Shown: positions 6,736 through 14,663 of the stretch, piece by piece
Numbering within the stretch: position 1 is the stretch's first letter
Layout of the letters: every line of letters starts with the position of its first letter
DNA from: a virus
Virus record (IMG/VR): IMGVR_UViG_3300036876_000088
Coordinates: 1 to 38,130 of that record
DNA length: 38,130 nucleotides
Direction: 5' to 3' (one strand)
Program-made: the position numbers and the translations under genes
Notes under the pieces: generated by a model
Seen by the model: only the letters and a program-made list of their open reading frames with translations
Told to the model about the DNA's origin: nothing
Database searches by the model: none

Positions 6736-7995
6736 CTAGGCGTGTTGCGTGAGGGCCACGAGGGCCTTGGTGCTGGCGGAAACCAGGCGGGAGTCACCGC
6801 GGTACCAGGCAATGTAGGCGACCTGGTCGGCGGTGGCGTACAGCTCGTTGAGCCGGCGGACGACGATGCCGCGAACATCGCGAACGATGAACTTGCCGAA
6901 ATCTCCGAAGAGGACGGAGATCGCGGTGGCGGCGACGGTGGCCATCTGCTGATTGGCAATCGCATTGAAGCCGAGCAGCTTGGTGAACTGGCCCGGCAGG
7001 GTGCTGTAATCCAGCAGGTAACGGCCGTTGGAGTCCTTCAACTGGCGGATCATGCGCATGGTGTCGTCGTTCAACATGAATGCACACTTCGGATTGGAGC
7101 GGTACGCCGGATCCACCTTGTGCTGCAGGGTGATCAGCTCGTCGGCCGCGATCAACGTGGGTGACGCCGTGGTGAGCGCGGCGGTGGCTGCGATGGTGAC
7201 ACCCTGGAAGGTGCTGACACCGCTGCCGGTGGTCTGCTTCGCGTTCTGGCGACGGCCGAGGCGCTCGCCGATCATGCTGCCGATTTCGGTATCCAGGTTG
7301 ATGCGGGTGTCTTCGAGCAGCTCGTTGGGGACCAGGATGATGCCCGAATCCATCTTGGAGCTGATCAGCGTAACCTGGCCGAAGGTGATGTCTTGCGCGC
7401 TGGCGGCGACGTTGATGGTGGAATCTTCGCCGGTGTTGCCGGTGTCATCCGTGGTGGGCCAGGGGATGGCGTTGCCGGATTCGGTTTTCAGGATGCGCGC
7501 GGCCTGACGGACGCCGCCGAACGCCAACTGCGCGCGCTCGAGTTCGGCCATGAAGCCCTGCGGAACCAGGTAGCCGCCGCCCGTGGTGGTGACGGTCTGG
7601 GCGCGCTTTTCACCTTTGCCCGGCTTGTCTTCGCGGTATCCCTGCTTCAGGATGCTGCGCTGCTCGGGGCTCAGCTCGTCGTTGCCGAAGCGGAAATATA
7701 CGTCAAATGCTTCCGAGTACTTGCGGACTTCCTCGGCGTTTGCGGCCTTGCGGTCCTCGCCCTTGTTGTCGTCAACCGGGGGAACGATGGCGTCTTTCTG
7801 GGTGGCAAGCTCGCGCTCGCGGGTTTCCTGCTTTTCGTAGAGATCGATGTCGCTCTGCAGCTTGTCGATATCGGCGTCCATGGCGGACACCTGGGTGCGA
7901 ACTTCGGGGGTGAGTTCGCCGGCCATCAGGGCCCGGCAGTCGGCGACGAGTTTGGCACGCTTCTCGCGCAGTTCTTTCGATTTGAGCATCAACAT
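6736..7995 (-). CDS. Major capsid protein, HK97 fold
   Basis: 419 aa. Residues 1-110 form a charged coiled-coil delta/scaffold domain (ELREKRAKLVADCRALMAGE) removed by the prohead protease in this family. The HK97-fold core follows: TTTGGGYLVPQGFMAELERA, then A-R-I-L-K-T-E-S-G-N-A-I-P-W-P, I-L-V-P-N-E-L-L-E-D-T and the C-terminal G-D-F-G-K-F-I-V-R-D-V-R-G segment. It follows the protease gene after a 270-bp gap filled with type-A and type-B repeats. AAGGA lies upstream of the ATG. Confidence 0.95.
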   Translation of the reverse strand: MLMLKSKELREKRAKLVADCRALMAGELTPEVRTQVSAMDADIDKLQSDIDLYEKQETRERELATQKDAIVPPVDDNKGEDRKAANAEEVRKYSEAFDVYFRFGNDELSPEQRSILKQGYREDKPGKGEKRAQTVTTTGGGYLVPQGFMAELERAQLAFGGVRQAARILKTESGNAIPWPTTDDTGNTGEDSTINVAASAQDITFGQVTLISSKMDSGIILVPNELLEDTRINLDTEIGSMIGERLGRRQNAKQTTGSGVSTFQGVTIAATAALTTASPTLIAADELITLQHKVDPAYRSNPKCAFMLNDDTMRMIRQLKDSNGRYLLDYSTLPGQFTKLLGFNAIANQQMATVAATAISVLFGDFGKFIVRDVRGIVVRRLNELYATADQVAYIAWYRGDSRLVSASTKALVALTQHA

Positions 7996-8030
7996 GACGT
8001 TTGTCCTTGGGTAGTGCGGGCTCCACGGTT

Positions 8031-8080
8031 GGGTAACGCTGGGCGTTGGGTAACGCTGCGCCGCCAGCCGCAGGCGGTGG
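8031..8080. repeat. Type-A repeat, paired copies upstream of capsid gene
   Basis: Two GGGTAACGCT starts, at 8031 and 8048; the second continues GCGCCGCCAGCCGCAGGCGG. With the type-B copy at 8186-8256 it fills the 270-bp protease-capsid gap, the same type-B then type-A order (in transcription direction) seen downstream of the major tail gene. Confidence 0.7.
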
Positions 8081-8185
8081 TGCGAGACAGGCGCCCTGCC
8101 GGGTGCTTCATCGCGTGCCCGCCACTGGGCAGACGGCTGCCGCCGTCCGCGGAGTGCGGGATAAACTTGGGGGAAATCTATTTCA

Positions 8186-8256
8186 GGTTGAAAAGCCTGG
8201 AATGGTGCGCAAGAGTTGAGCGGTGCTGGGGTCCTTCGCTGCGCTCAGGATGACAC
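8186..8256 (-). repeat. Type-B (HPERSEG-type) repeat after protease gene
   Basis: Second copy of the element at 3239-3310. It shares the flank GGTTGAAAA and the core GGGGTCCTTCGCT(G)CGCTCAGGATGACAC. The outer arm that would complete the long stem is degenerate here, leaving about 6 bp (TGAGCG/CGCTCA). It starts 10 bases beyond the protease stop. Confidence 0.75.
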
Positions 8257-8265
8257 TCCCAAAAC

Positions 8266-9081
8266 TTATAGCTTCTCGGCGAGTTTGAGGCGCATCTCCA
8301 TGCGCTCCTTGAAGTCGGCGTCGGGTAACGCTTCGCTGCCGGCCGCGGCGCTTCGGGCGGACGCGGCGCTTCGGCCGGCCGCGGGCAGGTGCGCGCTGCG
8401 CTCTTTGCATCTGCAATTTTCGTCGTCGCACTCTTCGTCGGAGCACTCGGCGCAGTTATCGGCGGCGCACTCGGGGCAGTCGCATTCGCAGTCGGCGGCG
8501 GCTGCGCGCAGTTCTTTGGGTATCTCAAGACCCTCAAAGAGCTGGCTGCGAACGCCAACACTCGTCGAGGCGTAGGCCGGATAGGTCACCGGCGAAACGT
8601 CCAACAGGTCCGCGTCGAGGATCTCGCGGAGGTAGGTGGTTACGCCGTCCTTCTTGGTTTCATTCCACTTCTGGCCGCGGGCGATGAATCCGAAGCTGCT
8701 GGCGTCGATGTCGCCACGACCGATGGACTCGATGAGGTCATTCGCTACGGTGGTATTCGGCGGGTCGATCTCGTAACGCAGTCCCTTGTCATCCACCGAG
8801 AGGCGCAGCGTGCCCGACTTCGTGCGTCCGAGCACTTTGCCGCCGTGGTGATTGAAGAGGGCGCGAACGTCCTGCTTCTCCTGCAGGGCGCGGGTGAACG
8901 CCGTGGGGCGAATCACTTCGCTGAACGAAGAGCCGATCTTGGCGGGCTTGTTGAAGACGGCGGCATAGCCCGTGATCATGGTGGGCTTGTCGGCTTCCTT
9001 CTGGACGCGGACCTCAGTGTGCATAAAACGGCGTTCTCGATTATGTTTCATGGATTCCTTTATTGCGCTCGCGCGGCTCAT
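8266..9081 (-). CDS. Prohead maturation protease (HK97 family, S78) with Cys-rich tail
   Basis: 271 aa from ATG 9081, which overlaps the portal stop (ATGA). An alternative ATG at 9051 has a better Shine-Dalgarno (AAAGGA). The core has ITGYAAVFN (35-45), FNHH with the catalytic His at about 78, and IDASSFGF with the catalytic Ser at about 129. It cleaves the capsid delta domain during maturation. After the protease core, residues 198-225 hold nine Cys among acidic residues (CECDCPECAADNC and on), which is unusual and could bind metal. A type-A palindrome is inserted in frame near the end and encodes AGSEALP. Confidence 0.93.
   Translation of the reverse strand: MSRASAIKESMKHNRERRFMHTEVRVQKEADKPTMITGYAAVFNKPAKIGSSFSEVIRPTAFTRALQEKQDVRALFNHHGGKVLGRTKSGTLRLSVDDKGLRYEIDPPNTTVANDLIESIGRGDIDASSFGFIARGQKWNETKKDGVTTYLREILDADLLDVSPVTYPAYASTSVGVRSQLFEGLEIPKELRAAAADCECDCPECAADNCAECSDEECDDENCRCKERSAHLPAAGRSAASARSAAAGSEALPDADFKERMEMRLKLAEKL
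8323..8356. repeat. Type-A repeat inside the protease coding region
   Basis: GGGTAACGCTTCGCTGCCGG followed by CCGCGGCGCTTCGG. On the coding strand it translates as part of AAAGSEALPDADF. The same element gives EAGSEALPG in the terminase at 10861. Confidence 0.8.
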
Positions 9082-10616
9082 ACACACATCTCCTCGAAGC
9101 GCGCGATCGCGCGTTCGGCAAAATCGGGTGAAGCGGGATCGATCTCGGCAATCATGCGGCTGCAGAACTCGCCTGGGGTGAAGTTGAGCAGCGCCGCGCC
9201 TCCGTATTCACTCCTCGCAAACGAGGTGAATGCCGGTGCGTACGCCTCGGCGACTTTGACCGCGTCGCGCTTCTCCCATTTGGCAACCCTCGTCTGAACG
9301 TCATGCAGCCAGGCGACGTGCGCCGCACGATTGGACGCGCTGGCCGAGCCGTCTTTCTGATTGGCGGGCTTGGGAGTTGGCGGAAGCATTCCGCGCTGGA
9401 TCTGCGCGTCGATGATCTTGTCGACCATGTCGAGCGGGGCGAAGCCTTGCTGCACAAAGTGCTGGTCGCCGCCTTCGATGGGGTCCATGTCCTCCCACTC
9501 CAGAATGTTGTTAGCCGAGAATGCTCCCGTCGTCCACATGGCGTTGTAGAACTCGCCGCGGCCCTTGGCGTCACCGCGCTGCAGTCCGTTCAGATCAAGC
9601 TTGGTGTAGAGGTCGGTGGTGTTAGGGAAACACTTGCGGTTAAATTCCTGCTCGATGGCAACTACCCAGGGCGAGATCGTGAACTTTATGAAGCTGAGGA
9701 AAAATGCGTCGGCCGAGGCGTGCGTGGCCGTCTCCGCCAGTCCGACAACTACGCCTGGCACGCGATACATGCGCGCAATTTCCGCAAGACTATGCGTGCT
9801 GGTTTCGATGTACTGCGCGTCCTTCGGCGGAATCGACAGCTGATTCCACTTGAGGCCTCCGCTGAGGACGGGAACCTTGCCGTGATTGCGCGGGCCGCTG
9901 AACTTCGTGAACCATTTATCCTCGACGCTTTCGCGCTGATCCTTGGTGAGCTTGGTGTCGCTGGACAGGTACCCCGAGAGGCGCGAGCCGTTGCCGAAAA
10001 ACGATGCGGAAGCGGATTCCGCGGCCAGGCTCAAGCCGATAGCCTGTCGGTGCTGGGCTATCGGCGATAGACCGGCGATGCCGTCGAGCGAGAGGCAGGG
10101 GACGTGGATCACGTCCGAGCAGTCGAGGGTGTCGCGCTGTCCGTTGCGCCGGGTGACGGCGTAGACCAGGCGCTCCTCATCGAGCGACTCATAGACCTGG
10201 ACGGTCCACGAGGGCAGTAGCCGGAAAAACTTGATACGGTTGGCGCCGTCGCGCACGATCTCCACGTACAGGTTGCCGTAGAGGAGCACGTTGACCATCA
10301 TGGCGACGCGGAACTGATACGAGGTCATGCAGGCGTTGGGCTCAGCGTGGAGCAGGTAATGCTCGGGGCGATCGCTGGCTACCGATCTTTTTTTTCCATT
10401 TTGACGGAGCACGTCCCACGGCACCTGGGCAACCGTTTGAGCTATCGCGTTGATACAGGTATAGACGGGGATGCACTTGAGTGATCCGCGCTCGCTGACG
10501 GCCATACCGGACTCGGTGGGCGACATGCCGAAGGCTTCAAAGAGCCATCCCAGCGGGGCGGAAAGCGTAGAGGTGAGGCCATTGCGGCGCTCGAAAATGG
10601 AGCTAAGAGTTCCCAT
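9078..10616 (-). CDS. Portal protein, HK97 family
   Basis: 512 aa. It forms the dodecameric channel at one head vertex. Recognisable segments: ERGSLKCIPVYTCINAIAQT near 45-65, a Y-G-N-L-Y-V-E-I core strand, DVIHVPCLSLDGIAGLSPIA, and G-L-S-L-A-A-E-S-A-S-A-S-F-F-G-N-G, all typical of the HK97 portal family. It sits between the 57-aa membrane protein and protease genes. The C-terminal 110 residues (after PPTPKPANQKDG) are a helical, less conserved tail that could interact with the neck. The ATG at 10616 follows the small gene's TAG by two bases. Confidence 0.95.
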   Translation of the reverse strand: MGTLSSIFERRNGLTSTLSAPLGWLFEAFGMSPTESGMAVSERGSLKCIPVYTCINAIAQTVAQVPWDVLRQNGKKRSVASDRPEHYLLHAEPNACMTSYQFRVAMMVNVLLYGNLYVEIVRDGANRIKFFRLLPSWTVQVYESLDEERLVYAVTRRNGQRDTLDCSDVIHVPCLSLDGIAGLSPIAQHRQAIGLSLAAESASASFFGNGSRLSGYLSSDTKLTKDQRESVEDKWFTKFSGPRNHGKVPVLSGGLKWNQLSIPPKDAQYIETSTHSLAEIARMYRVPGVVVGLAETATHASADAFFLSFIKFTISPWVVAIEQEFNRKCFPNTTDLYTKLDLNGLQRGDAKGRGEFYNAMWTTGAFSANNILEWEDMDPIEGGDQHFVQQGFAPLDMVDKIIDAQIQRGMLPPTPKPANQKDGSASASNRAAHVAWLHDVQTRVAKWEKRDAVKVAEAYAPAFTSFARSEYGGAALLNFTPGEFCSRMIAEIDPASPDFAERAIARFEEMCV

Positions 10617-10618
10617 GG

Positions 10619-10792
10619 CTATTCGAGGTCCTGACGGCGATTACGGGAGGTCGGCTGCGTAGCGGAGGCGCGAGCGACGAGGAGGCAGAATGCGCCGGCG
10701 ACGGCGAGCCCGAGCGGACGATAAATACACGCGGCTCCGGCGGTGACCAGGAGGAACCCGGCGAGGATGAGCCAGTCAGTCTTATTCTTCAT
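10619..10792 (-). CDS. Small membrane protein between terminase and portal
   Basis: 57 aa: MKNKTDWLILAGFLLVTAGA, then IYRPLGLAVAGAFCLLVARA and a basic tail. It has two predicted membrane segments (residues 7-22 and 29-41) joined by a short turn. Its ATG overlaps the large terminase stop (ATGA) and its TAG is 2 bases from the portal start, so it is embedded in the packaging operon. Small membrane proteins are often found at this position; function is unknown. I do not recognise a family. Confidence 0.7.
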   Translation of the reverse strand: MKNKTDWLILAGFLLVTAGAACIYRPLGLAVAGAFCLLVARASATQPTSRNRRQDLE

Positions 10793-12648
10793 TCGGAGTC
10801 CATGATTTGCTTGAAGTAGGCCTTGCGGGCCTTTTCTGATGCTGAGAGTGCTGGCGAACCGGGTAACGCTTCGCTGCCAGCCTCGGGCGCTTGGCCTATT
10901 TCGTCAATATCCGGGCCGTCGTTCGACTCTGGGAGCGTCCCGGCGCGCGACATGGCCATGATGTAGGCCGCGGCGCCGTCAATCTTCGAATCCGCGTTGG
11001 CGCGATCGGGAATGATTGAATCTTTCCCTACGGAGCGGGCGACGACGTTGGACATCATCCAGGCCATCACCGGATCCCCGTCGTGCTCAACGGAGTTGGC
11101 GCGCACGTTCTTCTCGATCTGGCGCATGGCCGGCGAAAGATTCTCCGCCGACTGGGTGACCTTCACAAATTCGATGGACTGATCCCAGCGCGGATCCTGC
11201 TGCACAAACTGCACGAGCGGCGGCGCGTGGTGAGGATCGAACGCGACCTCTTTGACCAGGTAACGCTCGCAGTCGTCGATCAAATCCTCTTTGATCAGGG
11301 GATAGTCGGTGACGTTGCCGCGCGTCTCGGTGAGCCAGCCATCAGCGACCCATGGAAGATAGTGGGCGTTGCGCTTTTCGCGCACCCGGGCCGAGTTCAA
11401 ATAGTGCTTAGTGAAAACGGCGTATCCGGGCTCACCGTTGACCTCATGACCGAAGACATAAATCTTGGCGGCGATGTCGATTTCGTCGGCGAGGTCGAGG
11501 GCGATGACGCAGGGCTTCCCCTCGAACTGCTTGATGAGAAGCTCGGGGTTGGCGCAGGCCTTCCAGAGTTCGGAGTTGATCCAGGCGTTGCGCGTGTTGG
11601 TCCAGACGTTGAGCTGCTTGTTCTTGAAATCGTTTTGCTTCTCGACGAAGGCGACGGCGGAGGCCTGATCGTCCAGCAGTTTCTGTTTGTCGACGGTAAT
11701 TCCGAGCGACGGCTGCGCTTTTACCAGCGCGGCCTCGGTCGTCCAGTCATCCTCGGGATCGATGGTGTAGATGATGCCGAAGATGCGCTCGTCGACGACA
11801 CTGCCGTCGAGGATCTTCTTGATCTGCTGCTCGGTCTCATAGCACGGGCTGGAAATGTCGTCGCCCGCGGTGGTGATCTCCAGCAGCAGCGGATTGTCAC
11901 GCGCGGCCATGCCCTGGTACATCGCGTTGAGCAGCTCGTAGGAGCCGTGCTCGTGGAACTCCTCAAGGGCGGCGCACGAAGGCGAATCACCGTCGCCCGG
12001 CTTGGCAATGACTGGCTTGAGAATCGAGCCGTCTTCGTCGCGCACCAGCGAGTGGACGTTGACCTTGATGCCGAAATGCTTCTTGAGCGATGGCGACTTC
12101 AGGACCATCGCGCGGCAGGTTTTGAACGCCGTGCGCTTCGCCTGGTCAAGCGAGGTGGCGCCGATGTAGACCTCGGCGGCATACTCGCCGTCGGCGCAGA
12201 ACTTGTAGAGCTCGATGCCGGCGCAGATCGTCGTCTTCGCGGCCTTGCGGGGGACGCAGATGTAGGCGATGCGAAAACGGTAACGATCGGGCCGGGCGCG
12301 CTCAACCCATCCGAAGAGCGAAGCGATGATGAACACCCAGGACGGGGTGAGGGTGATCAGTTCCTTGCGGCGAGCCCAGGCCCCCTTGATATGGGGCAGC
12401 GCCTCGATGAACTCGCAGGCGCGGGAGGCGGATTCCTTGTCGAAGATGAAATCGAACTCGTGCCGGCGGCTGCGCGCGAGATCCTTGAGGTGACGCTGGC
12501 ATGCCTGCTTGACCTGCTTGCAGGCGGGAATCCTGCCGCGGACGACGTCCTGGGCATACTGCCTGGCCAGCGCCGCGAAGTCGCGCTTACTGGCTTCGGT
12601 CGGTAGGCTTTCCGCGTCCAGTGGCAGCGAGGCGTCCGAAGGTGTCAT
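10789..12648 (-). CDS. Terminase large subunit (ATPase/nuclease)
   Basis: 619 aa, the DNA-packaging motor, of the Terminase_1 / YmfN-like family. The Walker A-like motif is VPRKAAKTT (132-140), a variant of the usual RKxGKS. A Walker B-like CAALEEFHEHG is at 225-235 (L-E-E instead of D-E). A coupling segment LLEITTAGDD is near 255-264. The C-terminal RNase H-like nuclease begins VIALDLADEIDIAA near 381, with Asp at 385. It overlaps the small subunit gene by 62 bp. The variable C-terminus contains an in-frame type-A palindrome encoding AGSEALPG. Confidence 0.93.
   Translation of the reverse strand: MTPSDASLPLDAESLPTEASKRDFAALARQYAQDVVRGRIPACKQVKQACQRHLKDLARSRRHEFDFIFDKESASRACEFIEALPHIKGAWARRKELITLTPSWVFIIASLFGWVERARPDRYRFRIAYICVPRKAAKTTICAGIELYKFCADGEYAAEVYIGATSLDQAKRTAFKTCRAMVLKSPSLKKHFGIKVNVHSLVRDEDGSILKPVIAKPGDGDSPSCAALEEFHEHGSYELLNAMYQGMAARDNPLLLEITTAGDDISSPCYETEQQIKKILDGSVVDERIFGIIYTIDPEDDWTTEAALVKAQPSLGITVDKQKLLDDQASAVAFVEKQNDFKNKQLNVWTNTRNAWINSELWKACANPELLIKQFEGKPCVIALDLADEIDIAAKIYVFGHEVNGEPGYAVFTKHYLNSARVREKRNAHYLPWVADGWLTETRGNVTDYPLIKEDLIDDCERYLVKEVAFDPHHAPPLVQFVQQDPRWDQSIEFVKVTQSAENLSPAMRQIEKNVRANSVEHDGDPVMAWMMSNVVARSVGKDSIIPDRANADSKIDGAAAYIMAMSRAGTLPESNDGPDIDEIGQAPEAGSEALPGSPALSASEKARKAYFKQIMDSE
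10861..10895. repeat. Type-A repeat inside the terminase coding region
   Basis: GGGTAACGCTTCGCTGCCAG followed by CCTCGGGCGCTTGG, in the last 40 codons of the large terminase. It encodes EAGSEALPG, nearly the same peptide as in the protease. Confidence 0.8.
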
Positions 12649-13057
12649 CGGCGGCTACTTTCTTGGCAGCGGGCGCGTGGATACGGCTGCGATCGGCGGG
12701 AGTGAGGCCCATTCTACCTAGGAGATTGAGGAGCAGGTTGGCCTCGGCGGCCTTGAGATTCTCGGGCGGCTTGGTTGCGCCCTCGCGTTCGGGGTCGGGA
12801 TCGCCGCCGCGCATGCGTGCGACCAGGTTGCAGTAGAGCTCGACCATGACGCGATCAGAGATTGTCAGGACATTTTCCGGCGCCTGGAGCATCAGCTCGA
12901 ACCAGGCTTCGCGCTGGCCCTTGGTGAAGGTCAGCGGCGGATCGCCGAGAGGTCCGGAGGGGGTCGGCTCACCTTCGCGGGCAGCTCGGCGCTGCGGATC
13001 GTGATCGAACGCGCCGTTTTTCTCCAGGATGTCGGTCGGAGTGCGCGGTCGGGGCAT
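12587..13057 (-). CDS. Terminase small subunit (P27 family)
   Basis: 156 aa. P27-type features are R-P-x-T-P-T-D-I-L at the N-terminus, a helical middle (AEANLLLNLLGRMGLTPADR) and the LTPADRSRI signature. It recognises the packaging site and loads the large subunit. A candidate promoter (13162-13190) and a 178-bp non-coding gap lie upstream, after the HNH gene. In HK97-like phages the cohesive-end site often lies in this area, but I cannot identify it here. Confidence 0.9.
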   Translation of the reverse strand: MPRPRTPTDILEKNGAFDHDPQRRAAREGEPTPSGPLGDPPLTFTKGQREAWFELMLQAPENVLTISDRVMVELYCNLVARMRGGDPDPEREGATKPPENLKAAEANLLLNLLGRMGLTPADRSRIHAPAAKKVAADDTFGRLAATGRGKPTDRSQ

Positions 13058-13161
13058 AATTGGCTCGATTTCGCCCGTCCCCAGCCGCGTTGGCGGACCT
13101 AAGTTACTGATTCTGCGTTCGCGGCTGAGGCGGAATTGTGAAAAAAGTGGAATTTTGCGGA

Positions 13162-13190
13162 AGCGTAAAGCTGGCTGGACGGGCGGTCAA
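13162..13190 (-). promoter_or_regulatory. Candidate late promoter upstream of terminase genes
   Basis: Minus-strand TTGACC, 17-bp spacer, TACGCT (5/6 and 3/6 matches to sigma-70 boxes), about 100 bases before the small terminase start. The surrounding 13058-13235 gap also has a GACCCC/GGGGTC inverted repeat at the HNH stop (13213-13236) and an A/T-rich stretch. It could include the packaging site. Sequence match only. Confidence 0.35.
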
Positions 13191-13235
13191 AGCGCGTGTC
13201 GCGAAAGAGATTCGACCCCACCCTGGGTACGGGGG

Positions 13236-13577
13236 TCATGCTCTTCCGCCAGCTCCGCCGAGTCCGTCGTGATGCTCGCCGCAGAGCGCCTGCAGGTTAC
13301 CTTCGTCACATTGCGCGCCGCCGTCGATCAACCTCACGATGTGGTGCGCGTCCGTCGACGGCTGGTTACAGCCCGCGTCCGCCTCGCATCTTGGATGCCG
13401 CCCGAGATACCACGCCCTGAACTTTCGCCAGCGACCATCGTATCCGCGCGCTGCCGAGTTCGGCCGCGCCTGGTCTTTCTCCCTGCCGCGCTCCTTGCGA
13501 TGCTTCTCGCATATCCCGGAGTCGCTCAGCTCCCGGCATCCCGGATACCTGCACGGGCGCCTCGATCGCATCGGCAT
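13236..13577 (-). CDS. HNH endonuclease next to terminase
   Basis: 113 aa. The HNH fold shows paired Cys (C64, C70, C99), DAHHIVRLIDGG (His 78-79), N94 in GNLQALC and EHH at 101-103. An N-terminal Cys cluster (CRYPGC...CEKH) is another zinc-binding element. HNH proteins beside the terminase are needed in HK97- and phi-type cos phages for packaging-related cleavage. This supports a cos mechanism here, by analogy. Its ATG overlaps the TAA of the upstream frame by 1 base. Confidence 0.87.
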   Translation of the reverse strand: MPMRSRRPCRYPGCRELSDSGICEKHRKERGREKDQARPNSAARGYDGRWRKFRAWYLGRHPRCEADAGCNQPSTDAHHIVRLIDGGAQCDEGNLQALCGEHHDGLGGAGGRA

Positions 13578-14008
13578 TAGGTTTGCGCTGCGACTAAGTC
13601 CGCGCTTCGCATTCCGTCGCCAGCTCGCGCCGCGGCGTCACATCGTAAATCTGTCCGCAGTGTGGGCACGCCATTGCGCCGAGTCTGAAGGTAGGCTGTT
13701 CGTAGCGATACGCCCAGGTGAGTTCGGCGCTTTTGCACTGTGGGCATTCGATCCCGCGCACAAGTTGCCACGGCGGCAGCGTCGTGGCCGCGCCGGCACT
13801 CGCAGCAGAATCGCTCACGGCTTGCGGCGCGGCGCGTGTAGAGTCGCTGACAGTGTTCACAGTATTTCAGCTCCATGCACAAATACTCATCCACTGCGTT
13901 TCCCGCAGTTTGGATGACTTCCACATTGCGCGCCGTCTCCAGCGCCGCTTTTCCGCTCAGTATCGCGTCCGCCCGCAGGTACGCTTCGCTATGGAAGAAC
14001 GAGGTCAT
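13577..14008 (-). CDS. Cys-rich protein overlapping a second zinc-ribbon frame
   Basis: 143 codons from ATG 14008. The first 75 residues look genuine: MTSFFHSEAYLRADAILSGK, then KYCEHCQRLYTRRAASRERF and CCEC, a zinc-finger arrangement. The later part, in this frame, is low-quality (many Arg/Thr/Ala) and overlaps a convincing zinc ribbon in the +1 frame at 13594-13860. Either two genes overlap or one two-finger protein is split by a frameshift (programmed or an assembly error). Its stop overlaps the HNH start, so the frame is at least compatible with translational coupling. Confidence 0.5.
   Translation of the reverse strand: MTSFFHSEAYLRADAILSGKAALETARNVEVIQTAGNAVDEYLCMELKYCEHCQRLYTRRAASRERFCCECRRGHDAAAVATCARDRMPTVQKRRTHLGVSLRTAYLQTRRNGVPTLRTDLRCDAAARAGDGMRSADLVAAQT
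13594..13860 (-). CDS. Zinc-ribbon protein
   Basis: 88 aa from GTG 13860 (GGAG about 10 bases upstream). Residues 38-70 form a classical ribbon: ECPQCKSAELTWAYRYEQPT, then ACPHCGQIYDVTPRREL. The N-terminal 30 residues are low-complexity Ala/Ser and lie over the finger part of the other frame. The ribbon itself is the reason for believing this frame. Possible DNA- or RNA-binding regulator; the partner is unknown. Confidence 0.6.
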   Translation of the reverse strand: MNTVSDSTRAAPQAVSDSAASAGAATTLPPWQLVRGIECPQCKSAELTWAYRYEQPTFRLGAMACPHCGQIYDVTPRRELATECEART

Positions 14009-14228
14009 TTCTCACACTGAAGTTCTCGGGATCGATCTCATCGACCGTTGTGATCGTCATTTTCAGCTTCTGATCAAGCCGCAATTGGTTGGTGTTCGGA
14101 ATCGTCAGATCTCGGCCAAACTGCTCCGCGCCTTCCACTCGGATTCGAGCTCGCTGGGTGCCGTCTTTATGCAGACTGCCGGATCTAACCTCGACTACGG
14201 TGGCCAGCATCACGATTTCAGCGCTCAT
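13989..14228 (-). CDS. Small beta-rich hypothetical protein
   Basis: 79 aa: MSAEIVMLATVVEVRSGSLH, then R-A-R-I-R-V-E-G and a DLTIPNTNQLRLDQKLKMTI strand. Alternating hydrophobic pattern suggests a small OB-like or beta-barrel fold. No family recognised. Its ATG overlaps the preceding stop (ATGA) and its 3' end overlaps the next frame by 20 bp. Confidence 0.6.
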   Translation of the reverse strand: MSAEIVMLATVVEVRSGSLHKDGTQRARIRVEGAEQFGRDLTIPNTNQLRLDQKLKMTITTVDEIDPENFSVRNDLVLP

Positions 14229-14638
14229 CGCCCCATCACCTTTTCCGCCCGCATTTTTTTGACGCGCTTTTTTGCCTCGCGCGGATCCGGGAAAAATGCC
14301 CGTCCGGCAACGATCGTCACCGCAAAGGTGTCATGAACGTGCGGCCACGCTTCGACCTTGTCGCGCGATCGACAGCCGCGCCCGCGAATCACCGCGTCGG
14401 CGTTGCGCTCCATGTCTGATTTTGTGAGGGTGGCAACCGAAGGTATTCCGGCAGCTCGCTCATTGCGGCATTGGTGGTGATTTCCACGCAACTGGAAAAC
14501 CAGTTGCCCATTTTCGGTCTCTTCCATCTCTTCCGCGCGGCCGTCTTCCGCCATCCGGTAGGCGGCGCCAGTAGAGATGAAACGTGAGTGGAATCCGTCT
14601 GTGTCCAGGAGAATTGCTCTGCCAGTGTTGCGAGCCAT
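14225..14638 (-). CDS. Hypothetical protein, first gene after a leader
   Basis: 137 aa from ATG 14638 (MARNTGRAILLDTDGFHSRF); an in-frame GTG at 14671 could add 11 residues. Charged and helical at the C-terminus (DPREAKKRVKKMRAEKVMGR), with RGRGCRSRDKVEAWPHVHDT in the middle. No family recognised. It is preceded by a 12-bp inverted repeat and a candidate promoter, so it is probably the first gene of the transcript leading to the HNH and terminase genes. Confidence 0.6.
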   Translation of the reverse strand: MARNTGRAILLDTDGFHSRFISTGAAYRMAEDGRAEEMEETENGQLVFQLRGNHHQCRNERAAGIPSVATLTKSDMERNADAVIRGRGCRSRDKVEAWPHVHDTFAVTIVAGRAFFPDPREAKKRVKKMRAEKVMGR

Positions 14639-14663
14639 GTATGGGGTCTCTTGATCAGGAGAG

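Noticed and set aside
11083-12606. 507-codon open frame on the plus strand
   Set aside because: Antisense to the large terminase; Asp/Val/Leu/Gly-rich mirror frame without recognisable motifs.
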